DNA of 64,000 bases from Zunongwangia mangrovi (GTDB lineage: Bacteria > Bacteroidota > Bacteroidia > Flavobacteriales > Flavobacteriaceae). The notes under the pieces are model-generated. The model did no database searches. It saw only the letters and a list, made by a program, of their open reading frames with translations, and was not told the origin of the DNA. Of the stretch, positions 35,217 through 44,445 are shown piece after piece. Each line of letters opens with the position of its first letter. Positions within the stretch are counted from its first letter, which is position 1. The stretch spans positions 62,001 through 126,000 of the forward strand of contig NZ_FOKV01000001.1 of NCBI RefSeq assembly GCF_900112105.1. The letters run 5' to 3'. A program made the translations under genes and the position numbers.

Positions 35217-35246
35217 TCTAAAAATTAGATCAACAAATTATCATAA

Positions 35247-35280
35247 AAACTGCGTAGATATCTGCGCAGTTTTTATTTTT
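35247..35280 (+). terminator. terminator after the bamA-skp operon
   Basis: AAAACTGCG / CGCAGTTTT arms around the palindrome AGATATCT, followed by a T-rich tail running up to the murI start region. Confidence 0.8.
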
Positions 35281-35287
35281 GATACCT

Positions 35288-36079
35288 ATGGCAAAACAGA
35301 AAATAGGCATATTTGATTCTGGTATTGGAGGCACTTCAATATGGCGAGAGATCCATGAGCTTCTACCTTTTGAAGACACTATTTATCTTGCCGATAGTAT
35401 TAATGCTCCTTATGGCGTTCGAAGCAAACAAGAGATCATAGAACTTAGCCGAAAAAACACGATTAAATTATTAGAGCTTGGTGCAAAGATCATTGTTGTT
35501 GCCTGCAATACAGCTACCACGAACGCGATCGATGAATTAAGAAATGAATTCGATGTACCATTTATTGGTATAGAGCCTGCCATAAAACCCGCTGCATTAA
35601 ATTCTAAAACTAAAACCATAGGAATACTCGCTACTAAAGGAACACTTAGCAGCAGTTTATTCACTAAAACTTCTGAATTATACACTCAGGGATTAAATGT
35701 TGTTGAAGTTGAAGGAAACGGTCTTGTAGAACTTATAGAAGATGGCAAGATCAATTCTGAAGAAATGGATAGCTTATTAAATACGCTTCTTCTTCCGTTT
35801 AAAGAAAATCCTATCGATTATCTGGTTTTAGGTTGCAGCCATTACCCCTATTTGATTCCGAAGTTAAAAGAAAAATTTAGTCCAGATCTAAGCATTATTG
35901 ACTCTGGCGAAGCGGTAGCAAGGCAAACCAAAGCAATTTTAGAAAAAAAGCATCTTCTAAATACCAATTTTAGCCAAAATGGGACATGTATTTTCTACAC
36001 CAATTACAATCCTTCAGTACTCAAAAAAATAATTAATCCTGAAAACAAAAAATTTCAGGTTAAGCAATTGGATTTTTAA
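35288..36079 (+). CDS. murI: glutamate racemase
   Basis: 263 residues from the ATG at 35288 (MAKQKIGIFDSGIGGTSIWR). Both catalytic cysteines are visible: VVACNTATTNAIDEL and VLGCSHYPYLIPKLKE. The enzyme makes D-glutamate for peptidoglycan. A terminator sits immediately upstream, so expression may depend on read-through or on a weak promoter within the short gap. Its stop codon overlaps the stop of the convergent PorP/SprF gene. Confidence 0.96.
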   Translation: MAKQKIGIFDSGIGGTSIWREIHELLPFEDTIYLADSINAPYGVRSKQEIIELSRKNTIKLLELGAKIIVVACNTATTNAIDELRNEFDVPFIGIEPAIKPAALNSKTKTIGILATKGTLSSSLFTKTSELYTQGLNVVEVEGNGLVELIEDGKINSEEMDSLLNTLLLPFKENPIDYLVLGCSHYPYLIPKLKEKFSPDLSIIDSGEAVARQTKAILEKKHLLNTNFSQNGTCIFYTNYNPSVLKKIINPENKKFQVKQLDF

Positions 36080-37122
36080 TTGATTGCGGGACAATGACAA
36101 TCATAACGCTGCCTACTTTCGCCAAAGTTATAGCCTAAGGTAAGCTGGTGAAAACCGTTATTACTAAGTACCATCGTGTTCATCTGGTAACTAAATGTAT
36201 ATCCAAAGATAAACCGCTTATATTCTAATCCCAGAAACGGCGTTATATACCTTAAATTTTGACGCTGAATTTCTTCCCCGGTTCGCGTGTATTCCATTCC
36301 GTCAAAAGCTTGCCGGTAAGATAAACCAATCCATCCCTGGCCAATATCAAAATCTTTGTAAGCTTTTATATTAGCATCGATCGTTGCCTGTGAGTTCAGT
36401 TCTCGAAGCTGAAAAAGAAAAGAAGGTTCTAGCCCCCAATCATTACGATAAAAATCAAAGACATAACCCGCAGAAGCAAGGTATTTTCTTTGATTACTAG
36501 GTACCGCATCTGAATAGAAAAGATCTCTTTCTACAGAAATAATATTCTTCACAGCAACATGCGCATAAAAATCCATATAATAATAGGACATCCCCACATC
36601 CATATTTGCGAAAATATCTGTTGCTGTATCATTATTCCCTAAAAGCGGATCAAATACAGTAAATTGAGATTGATCTAAGCGATGCTGAATAATCCCTCCA
36701 CTAATCCCAAAAGATAGCTGATTAAGATTCACATTATCTCTGGAAAACATTAGGTGGTACGCAAAAGTTCCGTAAGCTCCTAATTTGGAAAAATATCCAT
36801 TTTCATCCCTAAAAAAGATAGATCCCAAACCAATTTTATCGCCTAATCTACCATTTACACTTAAAGTTTGTAAGTTGGGTGCATTATCTACGTCAAACCA
36901 CTGCTGCCTGGCCGTAAGTCGAATTTGATTATAGTTTGAGGCACCAGCCATTGATGGGTAAAGAAGATATAAATTATCCATCAGGTAATCTGAATATGTT
37001 GGTATCACCTCCTGTGCTTCCAGCTTTTTAGCAGGAAATAAAAAAAGAGAGCCAAAAATCAACAAGATCAGGATTCGTCTAAAACGATCGAGGCACGTAA
37101 GATCAGAGTAAAATTTTATCAA
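36076..37122 (-). CDS. PorP/SprF-family type IX secretion membrane protein
   Basis: 348 residues. A long basic N-terminus precedes the hydrophobic signal (ILILLIFGSLFLFPAKKLEA). The family signature follows: EVIPTYSDYLMDNLYLLYPS, MAGASNYNQIRLTARQQWF and GAYGTFAYHLMF. Members are outer-membrane barrels that help secrete or anchor type B T9SS adhesins, and are usually encoded next to their adhesin. Here no adhesin gene is adjacent; the only type B substrate in the window is 27 kb away at 4808. It overlaps murI tail to tail by 4 bases. Confidence 0.88.
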   Translation of the reverse strand: MIKFYSDLTCLDRFRRILILLIFGSLFLFPAKKLEAQEVIPTYSDYLMDNLYLLYPSMAGASNYNQIRLTARQQWFDVDNAPNLQTLSVNGRLGDKIGLGSIFFRDENGYFSKLGAYGTFAYHLMFSRDNVNLNQLSFGISGGIIQHRLDQSQFTVFDPLLGNNDTATDIFANMDVGMSYYYMDFYAHVAVKNIISVERDLFYSDAVPSNQRKYLASAGYVFDFYRNDWGLEPSFLFQLRELNSQATIDANIKAYKDFDIGQGWIGLSYRQAFDGMEYTRTGEEIQRQNLRYITPFLGLEYKRFIFGYTFSYQMNTMVLSNNGFHQLTLGYNFGESRQRYDCHCPAIN

Positions 37123-37183
37123 ACTATCAAATACTATTTAATATAAGTCGGGTAAATATATACATAAGCTAACTTTTCTTTAG

Positions 37184-37191
37184 TATTTTTG
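37184..37191 (+). promoter_or_regulatory. candidate -7 element for the Nfu gene
   Basis: TATTTTTG matches TAnnTTTG fully and lies 16 bases before the ATG; no convincing -33 element is seen, so this is only half supported. Confidence 0.35.
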
Positions 37192-37207
37192 CCGAAAATT
37201 TTAGGAA

Positions 37208-38137
37208 ATGGAAAATTACACCATTAATATACAACATACTACACAAGCCGGAATTGTTAAATTTGAAGCTAATAAATTCTTGACCAAACATGAGAATTTT
37301 GAGTTTAAAAACATCGACGAGGCGGCTAAATCTCCAATTGCCCAACAACTTTTTTACCTTCCGTTCGTAAAAACCGTTTACATTTCTCAGAATTTTATTG
37401 CTATTGAAAAATACGATATCGTAGAATGGCCAGAAGTAGAGAATGAAGTTGCCGAGCAAATTGAAAATTATTTGAATAAAGGCGGAGTTGTCATTAAAAC
37501 CGATGACCAACAGAAAAACATTCCTGTAACTGTTTATGCGGAAAGCACACCTAACCCAAAGGTGATGAAGTTTGTTTCTAACAGAAAACTTGTACTTCAT
37601 GCGGCAGAGTTTAAAAATATCGATGATGCTAAAGAATCTCCTTTAGCTGAAAAATTATTTCACTTCCCTTTTGTAAAAGAGGTTTTTATTGATGAAAACT
37701 ACGTTAGTGTAAATAAATATGATGTGGCACAATGGGAAGAGATCACGATGGAACTGCGCGAATTTATTCGTAATTTCTTACAGGAAGGAAATTCAGTTTT
37801 AAATAACGATGCTGTAACGGGAACTGCCGGGCAGGAAAACGGAAGTGAAGCTCCAAAAAGCGCCCCTAAACCACAAATTAACCTTGATGAGCTTGACGAT
37901 ACTTCGCAGCAGGTTGTAGCTATTCTAGAGGAATATATTAAACCGGCTGTGGCCAGTGATGGTGGAAACATTTTATTTGATTCTTACAACGAAGAAAGCA
38001 GAACAGTAAAAGTGATTCTACAAGGTGCCTGTAGCGGTTGCCCATCTTCTACAATGACCTTGAAAAGTGGTATCGAAACCATGCTTCGCGATATGCTGAA
38101 AGGAAAAGTAGATTACGTTGAAGCAGTAAACGGATAA
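37208..38137 (+). CDS. Nfu-type Fe-S cluster scaffold/carrier with duplicated N-terminal domain
   Basis: 309 residues. Two tandem Nfu N-terminal-like domains (about residues 5-95 and 105-195) share patterns such as FEFKNIDEAAKSPIAQQLF / AEFKNIDDAKESPLAEKLF and FVKTVYI / FVKEVFI. After an acidic, proline-containing linker comes the NifU C-terminal domain (about 225-305) with the cluster-binding GACSGCPSSTMTLKSGIE (CxxC). It probably carries 4Fe-4S clusters to apoproteins. It is divergent from the PorP gene and ends in front of a strong bidirectional terminator. Confidence 0.92.
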   Translation: MENYTINIQHTTQAGIVKFEANKFLTKHENFEFKNIDEAAKSPIAQQLFYLPFVKTVYISQNFIAIEKYDIVEWPEVENEVAEQIENYLNKGGVVIKTDDQQKNIPVTVYAESTPNPKVMKFVSNRKLVLHAAEFKNIDDAKESPLAEKLFHFPFVKEVFIDENYVSVNKYDVAQWEEITMELREFIRNFLQEGNSVLNNDAVTGTAGQENGSEAPKSAPKPQINLDELDDTSQQVVAILEEYIKPAVASDGGNILFDSYNEESRTVKVILQGACSGCPSSTMTLKSGIETMLRDMLKGKVDYVEAVNG

Positions 38138-38157
38138 CTGTTAATGAATATAAAAAC

Positions 38158-38189
38158 AAAAAAACCGCTTCGATCGAAGCGGTTTTTTT
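38158..38189. terminator. bidirectional terminator between nfu and PiT genes
   Basis: AACCGCTTCGATCGAAGCGGTT is a perfect palindrome extended by A-runs on the left and seven T on the right, between convergent genes. Confidence 0.9.
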
Positions 38190-38208
38190 ATACCCAATAT
38201 TTATTTCC

Positions 38209-40473
38209 TTAGAACGTACTTTTTGCTTCACGGTAAAATTCTTGAAACAACTGAAGCAAACTCATTGTAGAGGTTATAAGGTCCCTCGTTTCTAATAATA
38301 GACCAAAGTAAAGTTTCGTGTTACGCGGACTAGTTTCTGAAGTTCTAATACGATTAATTTGTTTCTGAATAAGATCTGAAACATAATCAAGCAACTCCTG
38401 CTTATCCTTTAAGATCTGATCGATCTTCGCAAATTCGTGATTATTAAATGCATGTTCGATATCATCGAAAAGCACCTGCATTCTTTCATCAACTTTCTTA
38501 AGATCACGAATCTGGTTAAACTTTAGGTTCTTATGATTATTATGTACGTGATTGTAACTATTACGAGTAATAAAGGCGATAGACTGCGTCATATCTTGTA
38601 GGTAATCCAGGATTAAAATATAGAACTTACTCGCTTCAACAGAGTCATCATCTAAAGATTTGATAAAATAGAAGATATTACCTTTTAATTCATCTACTTC
38701 TTCTTCAAGCTTACCAATTGCCTTATTATTTTTCTTCAGCTTACCTAGATCATGATAACCAAGATTGTCTACCGTTTTAGTGTACATTCGGTTTATACCG
38801 TGGATTACACTAGAAATATTTTCTGAAGTTTCCGTAGTAATTTCGTTTATCGTAATGATATCAGTTCGATTATAACGCTTATTTTTCTTCTCTTCTTTAG
38901 ATTTTCTTGAATGTATGATTCCGCTTCTTACCACTAAAACAACAGCTAAAATGATCAAGATTACAAGCGCGATTGTTCCGCCGTAATATATTATTGAAGC
39001 AAATAGAGCCGCTGCTGTAAAGGCTACCAAAGCAGTTACAAACCAACCACCAATAACGTTTAAAACTCCCGCTACACGATAAACCGCACTTTCACGATCC
39101 CATGCCCTATCTGCCAAAGAAGAACCCATTGCCACCATAAAAGTTACATAGGTAGTCGATAAAGGTAATTTTAAGTTAGTACCAATAGAAATCAAAATAC
39201 TTGCTACCACAAGGTTTACAGAAGCTCTTACCATATCAAAAGCCGGAGCATCTATTCTTTTAGTACGTGAATTATTCTCTGGCTTCTCGAATTTCTTATC
39301 GATCTTATTTTTTACAGCTTTAGGTACAACAGTAGAAACAGCACCACTAAACATTACAGAGTATCTTACGATACTTCTAGACAACCAGTTTGGTTCAAAA
39401 CGCTCTACCCCATCACCCTGTCTTGCCAGGTTCACCCCTGTTTCTACGACAGATTTTGCTTTACTACTAAACCAAAGAGTCACAACCATTACACCACCGG
39501 CAATAATTAAAAGAAACTCTGGAGTAGGGACGCTTCCGCTTAAACCACTCATTAATAGTTCAGACGGTAAAGTTCCTGAAGATTGGTAGGCTGCTTCCCA
39601 TAAATTATATGATTGCCATGCTGCAATAGGTACTCCAATAAAGTTAACAAGGTCGTTACCGGCAAAAGCTAATGCCAAAGCAAATGTCCCTATAACGATG
39701 ATCACTCTAAGAATATTCAATTTAAAAATACTCATAAGCAATTGACTCACGATCGAGAAGAATACGAAACCAATCAGCATAATGATGAGCGTATTTTCGT
39801 TGATATAAGTAAGAGTATCTTCAGAAAGATAAGGAACACTTTTAAGCCCTTTTATTAGAATAAAATAAAGAATAGCTGTTAGAGAAGCACCTCCAAATAC
39901 AGCTCCTACATACTTCATCTTCTTTTCGAACTGAAAGGAAAAAATTAGTCTGGAAATATATTGCACCAGCAAACCTATAATAAAAGCGATGACCACTGCC
40001 ATCAAAATACCTATAATGATCTCGGTTGCTTTACTGGTATTTATGTAATTTGTTAATAAGCCTAGATCTCCATCCCCTTTGTAAATCTTAATTACGGCTA
40101 TACTAACCGCTGCACCAAGAAGTTCAAAAACGATAGAAACGGTTGTTGAGGTGGGCAGACCTATGGAGTTGAAGAAATCGAGCAATAACACATCTGTGAT
40201 CATTACCGCCATAAATATGATCATGATCTCTTCAAAATAAAATTGCTGCGGAAGAAATATCCCTTTACGAGCTACCTCCATCAAACCACTGGAAAAGATC
40301 GCTCCAATGGCTACACCAATACTCGCTACAATTAAGATGGTTCGCATTGATACCGCCTTAGACCCAATAGCAGAATTCAAAAAGTTGATGGCATCATTGC
40401 TAACTCCCACCACCAAATCTGTAATCGCAAGCGCCAAAAGGGCCACAAGCATTACAATGTAAACATCTTCCAT
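38209..40473 (-). CDS. PiT-family inorganic phosphate transporter with C-terminal PhoU-like domain
   Basis: 754 residues from the ATG at 40473 (MEDVYIVMLVALLALAITDL); eight more codons are open upstream. Both PiT half-repeats are present: GVSNDAINFLNSAIGSKAVS near the N-terminus and AFAGNDLVNFIGVPIAAWQ in the middle, with GLPTSTTVSIVFELLG and KLPLSTTYVTFMVAMGSSLA. About 10-12 membrane spans. From about residue 545 the protein is soluble and helical (ISSVIHGINRMYTKTVDNLG onward), resembling PhoU. The carrier probably moves phosphate with H+ or Na+, gated or sensed by its tail. A perfect TATATTTG (-7) lies at 40603-40596 on the minus strand. Confidence 0.9.
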   Translation of the reverse strand: MEDVYIVMLVALLALAITDLVVGVSNDAINFLNSAIGSKAVSMRTILIVASIGVAIGAIFSSGLMEVARKGIFLPQQFYFEEIMIIFMAVMITDVLLLDFFNSIGLPTSTTVSIVFELLGAAVSIAVIKIYKGDGDLGLLTNYINTSKATEIIIGILMAVVIAFIIGLLVQYISRLIFSFQFEKKMKYVGAVFGGASLTAILYFILIKGLKSVPYLSEDTLTYINENTLIIMLIGFVFFSIVSQLLMSIFKLNILRVIIVIGTFALALAFAGNDLVNFIGVPIAAWQSYNLWEAAYQSSGTLPSELLMSGLSGSVPTPEFLLIIAGGVMVVTLWFSSKAKSVVETGVNLARQGDGVERFEPNWLSRSIVRYSVMFSGAVSTVVPKAVKNKIDKKFEKPENNSRTKRIDAPAFDMVRASVNLVVASILISIGTNLKLPLSTTYVTFMVAMGSSLADRAWDRESAVYRVAGVLNVIGGWFVTALVAFTAAALFASIIYYGGTIALVILIILAVVLVVRSGIIHSRKSKEEKKNKRYNRTDIITINEITTETSENISSVIHGINRMYTKTVDNLGYHDLGKLKKNNKAIGKLEEEVDELKGNIFYFIKSLDDDSVEASKFYILILDYLQDMTQSIAFITRNSYNHVHNNHKNLKFNQIRDLKKVDERMQVLFDDIEHAFNNHEFAKIDQILKDKQELLDYVSDLIQKQINRIRTSETSPRNTKLYFGLLLETRDLITSTMSLLQLFQEFYREAKSTF

Positions 40474-40595
40474 AAATCCAATATTTTCAACCAGCAAAAG
40501 TCTTTCTTTTTTTCGAAATTAAAAGCACTCCAAGGTTACCAAAACTTTAATTTATTTTACTCTTTAGAATTAAGCTTTATGCTGATTTTGAGCGA

Positions 40596-40603
40596 CAAAT
40601 ATA
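40596..40603 (-). promoter_or_regulatory. candidate -7 element for the phosphate transporter gene
   Basis: TATATTTG on the minus strand, full TAnnTTTG match, 122 bases before the ATG; the -33 element is weak. The divergent 228-base gap holds nothing else recognisable. Confidence 0.4.
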
Positions 40604-40701
40604 CTAATCTTAAGCTTGGATGGTCACCAGCAAGATAAACTTATCTAAATATCATTGCACCAGAACTTTTAAATTTCCCTACCTTCTATTAAAATTAGGT
40701 T

Positions 40702-42744
40702 ATGAAAACTCCCAAATACACTAACGATCTTATTCACGAAAGCAGCCCTTATCTCTTGCAACATGCGCATAACCCGGTAGATTGGAAAGCATGGCATAAA
40801 GATGTTTTGGATGAAGCAAAAAAAAGTAACAAACTTATCATTATAAGTGTTGGATATTCTGCCTGTCACTGGTGTCACGTGATGGAGCACGAAAGCTTTG
40901 AAGATGCTGAAGTCGCAGATATCATGAACGCTCATTACATTTCTATAAAAGTAGATCGTGAAGAACGTCCAGACATCGACCAGGTATATATGCAGGCTGT
41001 GCAAATTATGACCGGCAGTGGCGGCTGGCCAATGAACATCGTCGCATTACCTGACGGAAGGCCGGTTTGGGGCGGTACTTATTTTAGAAAAGAGCAATGG
41101 AAAAGCGCCCTACTGCAAATTCAGCAGATTTATAAAAAAGAGCCTTCGCAACTTACCAATTATGCTAATAAACTTGAAGAAGGATTGCAACAGCTAAACC
41201 TAATCGATCTTGGAGATCATCAGTATGAATTTTCACAGCAAAGGCTAACCGAATTTGTAGAGCTCTGGAAACCTTATTTAGACACAAAACTGGGCGGCAC
41301 CAAAAATGCTCCAAAGTTTATGATGCCAACTAATTTAGATTTGCTGTTACGCTATTCATATCAATTTAAAGACGAAGAATTGCAGCAGTACGTACTTCAT
41401 AGCTTAGATAAAATATCATTTGGAGGCACTTTTGATCATATCGATGGCGGATTTTCGCGATACTCTGTAGATGATCGCTGGCATGTGCCACATTTCGAAA
41501 AAATGCTTTACGATAATGCTCAATTACTGAGTTTATACAGCAAAGCCTACAAACTAACTCAGGATCCTTGGTATAAAGAGATCATTAAAAAGACGGCTGA
41601 TTTTATCGAATCTGAGCTTACTGATTCAAGCGGAGCATTTTATTCAGCTTTGGACGCCGATTCTGAAAATGAAAAAGGAATCCAAGAAGAAGGTGCCTTT
41701 TATACTTGGAAAAAACAGGAACTTCAGGAATTGTTGGAGACAGAATTCGATACTTTTTCGGCTTATTTTAATATCAATGAAAAAGGCTATTGGGAGAACG
41801 GAAATTACATTCTCTATAAAACTGAAAAGGACAATATTTTTGCTGAAAAACATCAAATCTCGATAGAAGAACTTCAGCAGAAAAAAGGAAAATGGACTAA
41901 AATTCTTTCTGAAGCAAAAAAACCACGGAAAAAACCAGGTTTAGACGATAAAACACTTACTTCTTGGAATGCACTTACAATAACAGGTTTTACTGAAGCC
42001 TACGCAGCGACTGGAAATGCAGATTACCTTGTTAGCGCACTGAAAAATGCTGAATTTATTATCGAAAATCAGCTAAAATCAGATCATAGTCTTTTCCATT
42101 CTTACAAAAGTAAAAAAAGCAAAATTAATGGCTATCTTGAAGATTATGCGTTTACCATCGAAGCATTTTTAAGACTCTACGAGGTCACTTTCGATGAAAA
42201 ATGGATCGATTTTTCTAACAATCTTAGCCAATATTGCTTTGAATATTTCTACAATCAGGACAACCATCTCTTCAATTTCACCTCCAAAAAAGATGATGCT
42301 TTAATTAGCAATCCAGTAGAATTTACCGATAATGTGATCCCTGCATCAAATTCAGCAATGGCAAATAATCTCTTCAGATTGGGAAGTTTAATAGGAAATG
42401 CCGAATATTTAGAGATTTCAGAAAAAATGCTGCAGGCAATTTCAGGAAAAATTGGGTCGTATCCAATGGGCTATTCCAATTGGCTTCATTTATATCTAAA
42501 CTTCAGTAACCCATTTTACGAATTAGCGATTTTAGGAGAAAATGCAACAAACGAGCAAAATAAAATTCATAAAAAATACCTGCCAAATCTTATAATTTCG
42601 GGTAGCAAAACAAGTAGTGAATTATCTATTTTAGAAGATCGTTTTGTTGAGGGAAAAACCTTACTTTATCTATGTGAGCAGGGAAAATGCCAGCTTCCAG
42701 AAGAAAAATTAACGCCTGTTTTAAACAATATCAGCTTTGTTTAA
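40702..42744 (+). CDS. thioredoxin-domain protein of the DUF255/YyaL (SSP411) family
   Basis: 680 residues, the usual length. N-terminal thioredoxin-like domain with [20 protein letters not shown], then [20 protein letters not shown] (CHWC active-site-like motif), [15 protein letters not shown] and [20 protein letters not shown]. The rest is an alpha/alpha-barrel resembling N-acylglucosamine epimerases ([40 protein letters not shown]). The function of the family is not established. No signal peptide, so cytoplasmic. It stands alone between two divergent or unrelated units. Confidence 0.93.
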   Translation: MKTPKYTNDLIHESSPYLLQHAHNPVDWKAWHKDVLDEAKKSNKLIIISVGYSACHWCHVMEHESFEDAEVADIMNAHYISIKVDREERPDIDQVYMQAVQIMTGSGGWPMNIVALPDGRPVWGGTYFRKEQWKSALLQIQQIYKKEPSQLTNYANKLEEGLQQLNLIDLGDHQYEFSQQRLTEFVELWKPYLDTKLGGTKNAPKFMMPTNLDLLLRYSYQFKDEELQQYVLHSLDKISFGGTFDHIDGGFSRYSVDDRWHVPHFEKMLYDNAQLLSLYSKAYKLTQDPWYKEIIKKTADFIESELTDSSGAFYSALDADSENEKGIQEEGAFYTWKKQELQELLETEFDTFSAYFNINEKGYWENGNYILYKTEKDNIFAEKHQISIEELQQKKGKWTKILSEAKKPRKKPGLDDKTLTSWNALTITGFTEAYAATGNADYLVSALKNAEFIIENQLKSDHSLFHSYKSKKSKINGYLEDYAFTIEAFLRLYEVTFDEKWIDFSNNLSQYCFEYFYNQDNHLFNFTSKKDDALISNPVEFTDNVIPASNSAMANNLFRLGSLIGNAEYLEISEKMLQAISGKIGSYPMGYSNWLHLYLNFSNPFYELAILGENATNEQNKIHKKYLPNLIISGSKTSSELSILEDRFVEGKTLLYLCEQGKCQLPEEKLTPVLNNISFV

Positions 42745-42815
42745 CAAAACTTAAACGAGAATTACTCGCATAAAATTCAAAAAATTACTCTATTTGTGTA
42801 AAACTACTTGTAACT

Positions 42816-43700
42816 ATGGATAAATTAAATGACTTTTCTGCGTTAGCACAGGAATACGCTAAAAAACTAATCGACTTTTTACCAGACTTAATTGCCGCAA
42901 TTTTAATTCTAATTATAGGATTTTGGATTGCAAAACGTGTGGTGAAATTTATGCAAAAAACTCTTGATAAAAAGGACTATGACGTTGCTTTAAAAGGTTT
43001 TTTAACCACACTGGTAAGTTGGGCTTTAAAAATACTGGTAATTATCGTTGCAATATCTCAGGTTGGTATCGAAACCACCTCTCTAGTTGCAATTTTAGGT
43101 GCTGCAGGTTTAGCCATAGGTTTAGCTTTACAGGGATCATTAGCCAATTTTGCTGGTGGTGTTTTGATTATTATCTTAAAACCTTTTAAAATTGGTGATT
43201 GGATCGAAGCTCAAGGCGTTTCTGGTAGTGTAAAGGATGTAAGCTTATTTTACACAAAATTAGATACATTTGGAAACCAGGAAGCTGTAATTCCTAACGG
43301 AAGCTTAGCGAACGACAATATTGTAAACTATACTGTAAACGGTGTTCGTCGTGAGAATATGACCTTTGGAATTTCTTATGATGATGATATCAAGAAGGCG
43401 AAAGAAGTTCTTATGAATCTTGTAAAAGAGCAAGAAGGTATCGAGGCAGATCCAGCGCCACAAGTACTTGTTGGTGAACTTGGTGATAATTCAGTTAACT
43501 TTTACGTAAGATATTTTGCTAAAAACTCTGTATTCTGGGATATCCACTGGTATATGCTAGAAGAAGGAAAAATTAGATTAGAAGAAGCTGGTATGACGAT
43601 TCCTTATCCACAACGTGATGTTTATCTTTACGATCAAACAAAAATGAGCGGTACGGTTTTAAAAGAATCTGAAAAAAGCAGCTCAGATAAAACTGAATAA
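42816..43700 (+). CDS. MscS-family small-conductance mechanosensitive channel
   Basis: 294 residues. Three N-terminal membrane helices, with the pore helix GAAGLAIGLALQGSLANFAG at about residues 93-112, then the MscS beta domain (LKPFKIGDWIEAQGVSGSVK, EAVIPNGSLANDNIVNYT) and the alpha/beta C-terminal domain ending in MTIPYPQRDVYLYDQ. This is the E. coli MscS architecture and size. It releases solutes during osmotic downshock. It is followed after 6 bases by copy 2 of the dispersed repeat. Confidence 0.95.
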   Translation: MDKLNDFSALAQEYAKKLIDFLPDLIAAILILIIGFWIAKRVVKFMQKTLDKKDYDVALKGFLTTLVSWALKILVIIVAISQVGIETTSLVAILGAAGLAIGLALQGSLANFAGGVLIIILKPFKIGDWIEAQGVSGSVKDVSLFYTKLDTFGNQEAVIPNGSLANDNIVNYTVNGVRRENMTFGISYDDDIKKAKEVLMNLVKEQEGIEADPAPQVLVGELGDNSVNFYVRYFAKNSVFWDIHWYMLEEGKIRLEEAGMTIPYPQRDVYLYDQTKMSGTVLKESEKSSSDKTE

Positions 43701-43706
43701 ACTATA

Positions 43707-43772
43707 TCGAGGCAAGCCTCGGATTATCATACCCTTTGGCGGTGCCAATAAAAAAGCAGGCGTTTAGCCCGC
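43707..43772 (+). repeat. dispersed structured intergenic repeat, copy 2
   Basis: Matches copy 1 (28602) at 45 of the first 48 bases. Hairpins: CGAGG/CCTCG (perfect), TTGGC/GCCAA, and a last one GCAGGC-GTTTA-GCCCGC whose stem differs from copy 1 while the GTTTA loop is kept. The last hairpin runs into the tsaB 3' end: its loop contains the tsaB stop codon. Confidence 0.75.
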
Positions 43773-44426
43773 TACAAAATCCTTTAAATAATAAGGTTCA
43801 AAATAAGCGACATCCTCGATGTCGCTTATTTTATATTTATCATAAGCTATGCTACACATTTCTTTTGCTGAAGGTAAACGATCTTCGACAAACTCGGCAT
43901 TTGGATGCTCACAGATCTCCCTGAATTTAGCAACGCCATTTCCTATAAAATGAACTTTTCCGTTCGCTAATTCTTGCTGAAAACTATCTTCTGAAAGCAC
44001 CTGAGCTTTCGTATCGCGAATTTGATTGAAGGCTGAGTCGAATATAGCAGAATACACTTCCATCCTTCTGGCGTCTAACATTGAAATAACCTGTTCTCCT
44101 TCTTTTGGAGTTGCCTGTTTTGCCAAAGCGGTTAGTGTTGGTACAGAAATAAGCGGAATATCCTGCGCAAAACACAATCCTTTTGCTGCCGAAACTCCAA
44201 TTCTTAATCCTGTATATGATCCAGGGCCTTTGCTTATCGCAACTGCATCAAGGTTATCGATCTTAAGATCATTTTCTTTTAAGATCTCGTCGATGAAAAC
44301 ATGAAGCTTCTCTGCATGAGAATAGCCTTTGCTATTATCCTCTTTTAACGCAATTACATTAGCATCTTCACATAATGCAACCGAACAGTTGGTGGTTGCG
44401 GTCTCCAAACAAAGAATTATAGCCAA
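43764..44426 (-). CDS. tsaB: tRNA threonylcarbamoyladenosine biosynthesis protein TsaB
   Basis: 220 residues. The N-terminal ASKHA motif ILCLETATTNCSVALCED and the segment ISKGPGSYTGLRIGVSAAKG are diagnostic of TsaB. TsaB partners with TsaD and TsaE to make t6A at position 37 of ANN-decoding tRNAs. It is the last gene of the efflux operon, 19 bases after the second adaptor gene, a linkage with no obvious functional meaning. The final residues (VAG) and stop overlap the repeat at 43707-43772. Confidence 0.93.
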   Translation of the reverse strand: MAIILCLETATTNCSVALCEDANVIALKEDNSKGYSHAEKLHVFIDEILKENDLKIDNLDAVAISKGPGSYTGLRIGVSAAKGLCFAQDIPLISVPTLTALAKQATPKEGEQVISMLDARRMEVYSAIFDSAFNQIRDTKAQVLSEDSFQQELANGKVHFIGNGVAKFREICEHPNAEFVEDRLPSAKEMCSIAYDKYKISDIEDVAYFEPYYLKDFVAG

Positions 44427-44445
44427 AATTATCTAATTTTAAACT

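Noticed and set aside
37169-37600. 143-codon minus-strand open frame opposite the Nfu gene
   Set aside because: Opposite a well-supported coding region and without a domain; shadow frame.
43707-43755. Repeat as a simple rho-independent terminator
   Set aside because: The TTGGC/GCCAA hairpin is followed by A-runs on the plus strand, and the sequence conservation between copies goes far beyond what a terminator needs.
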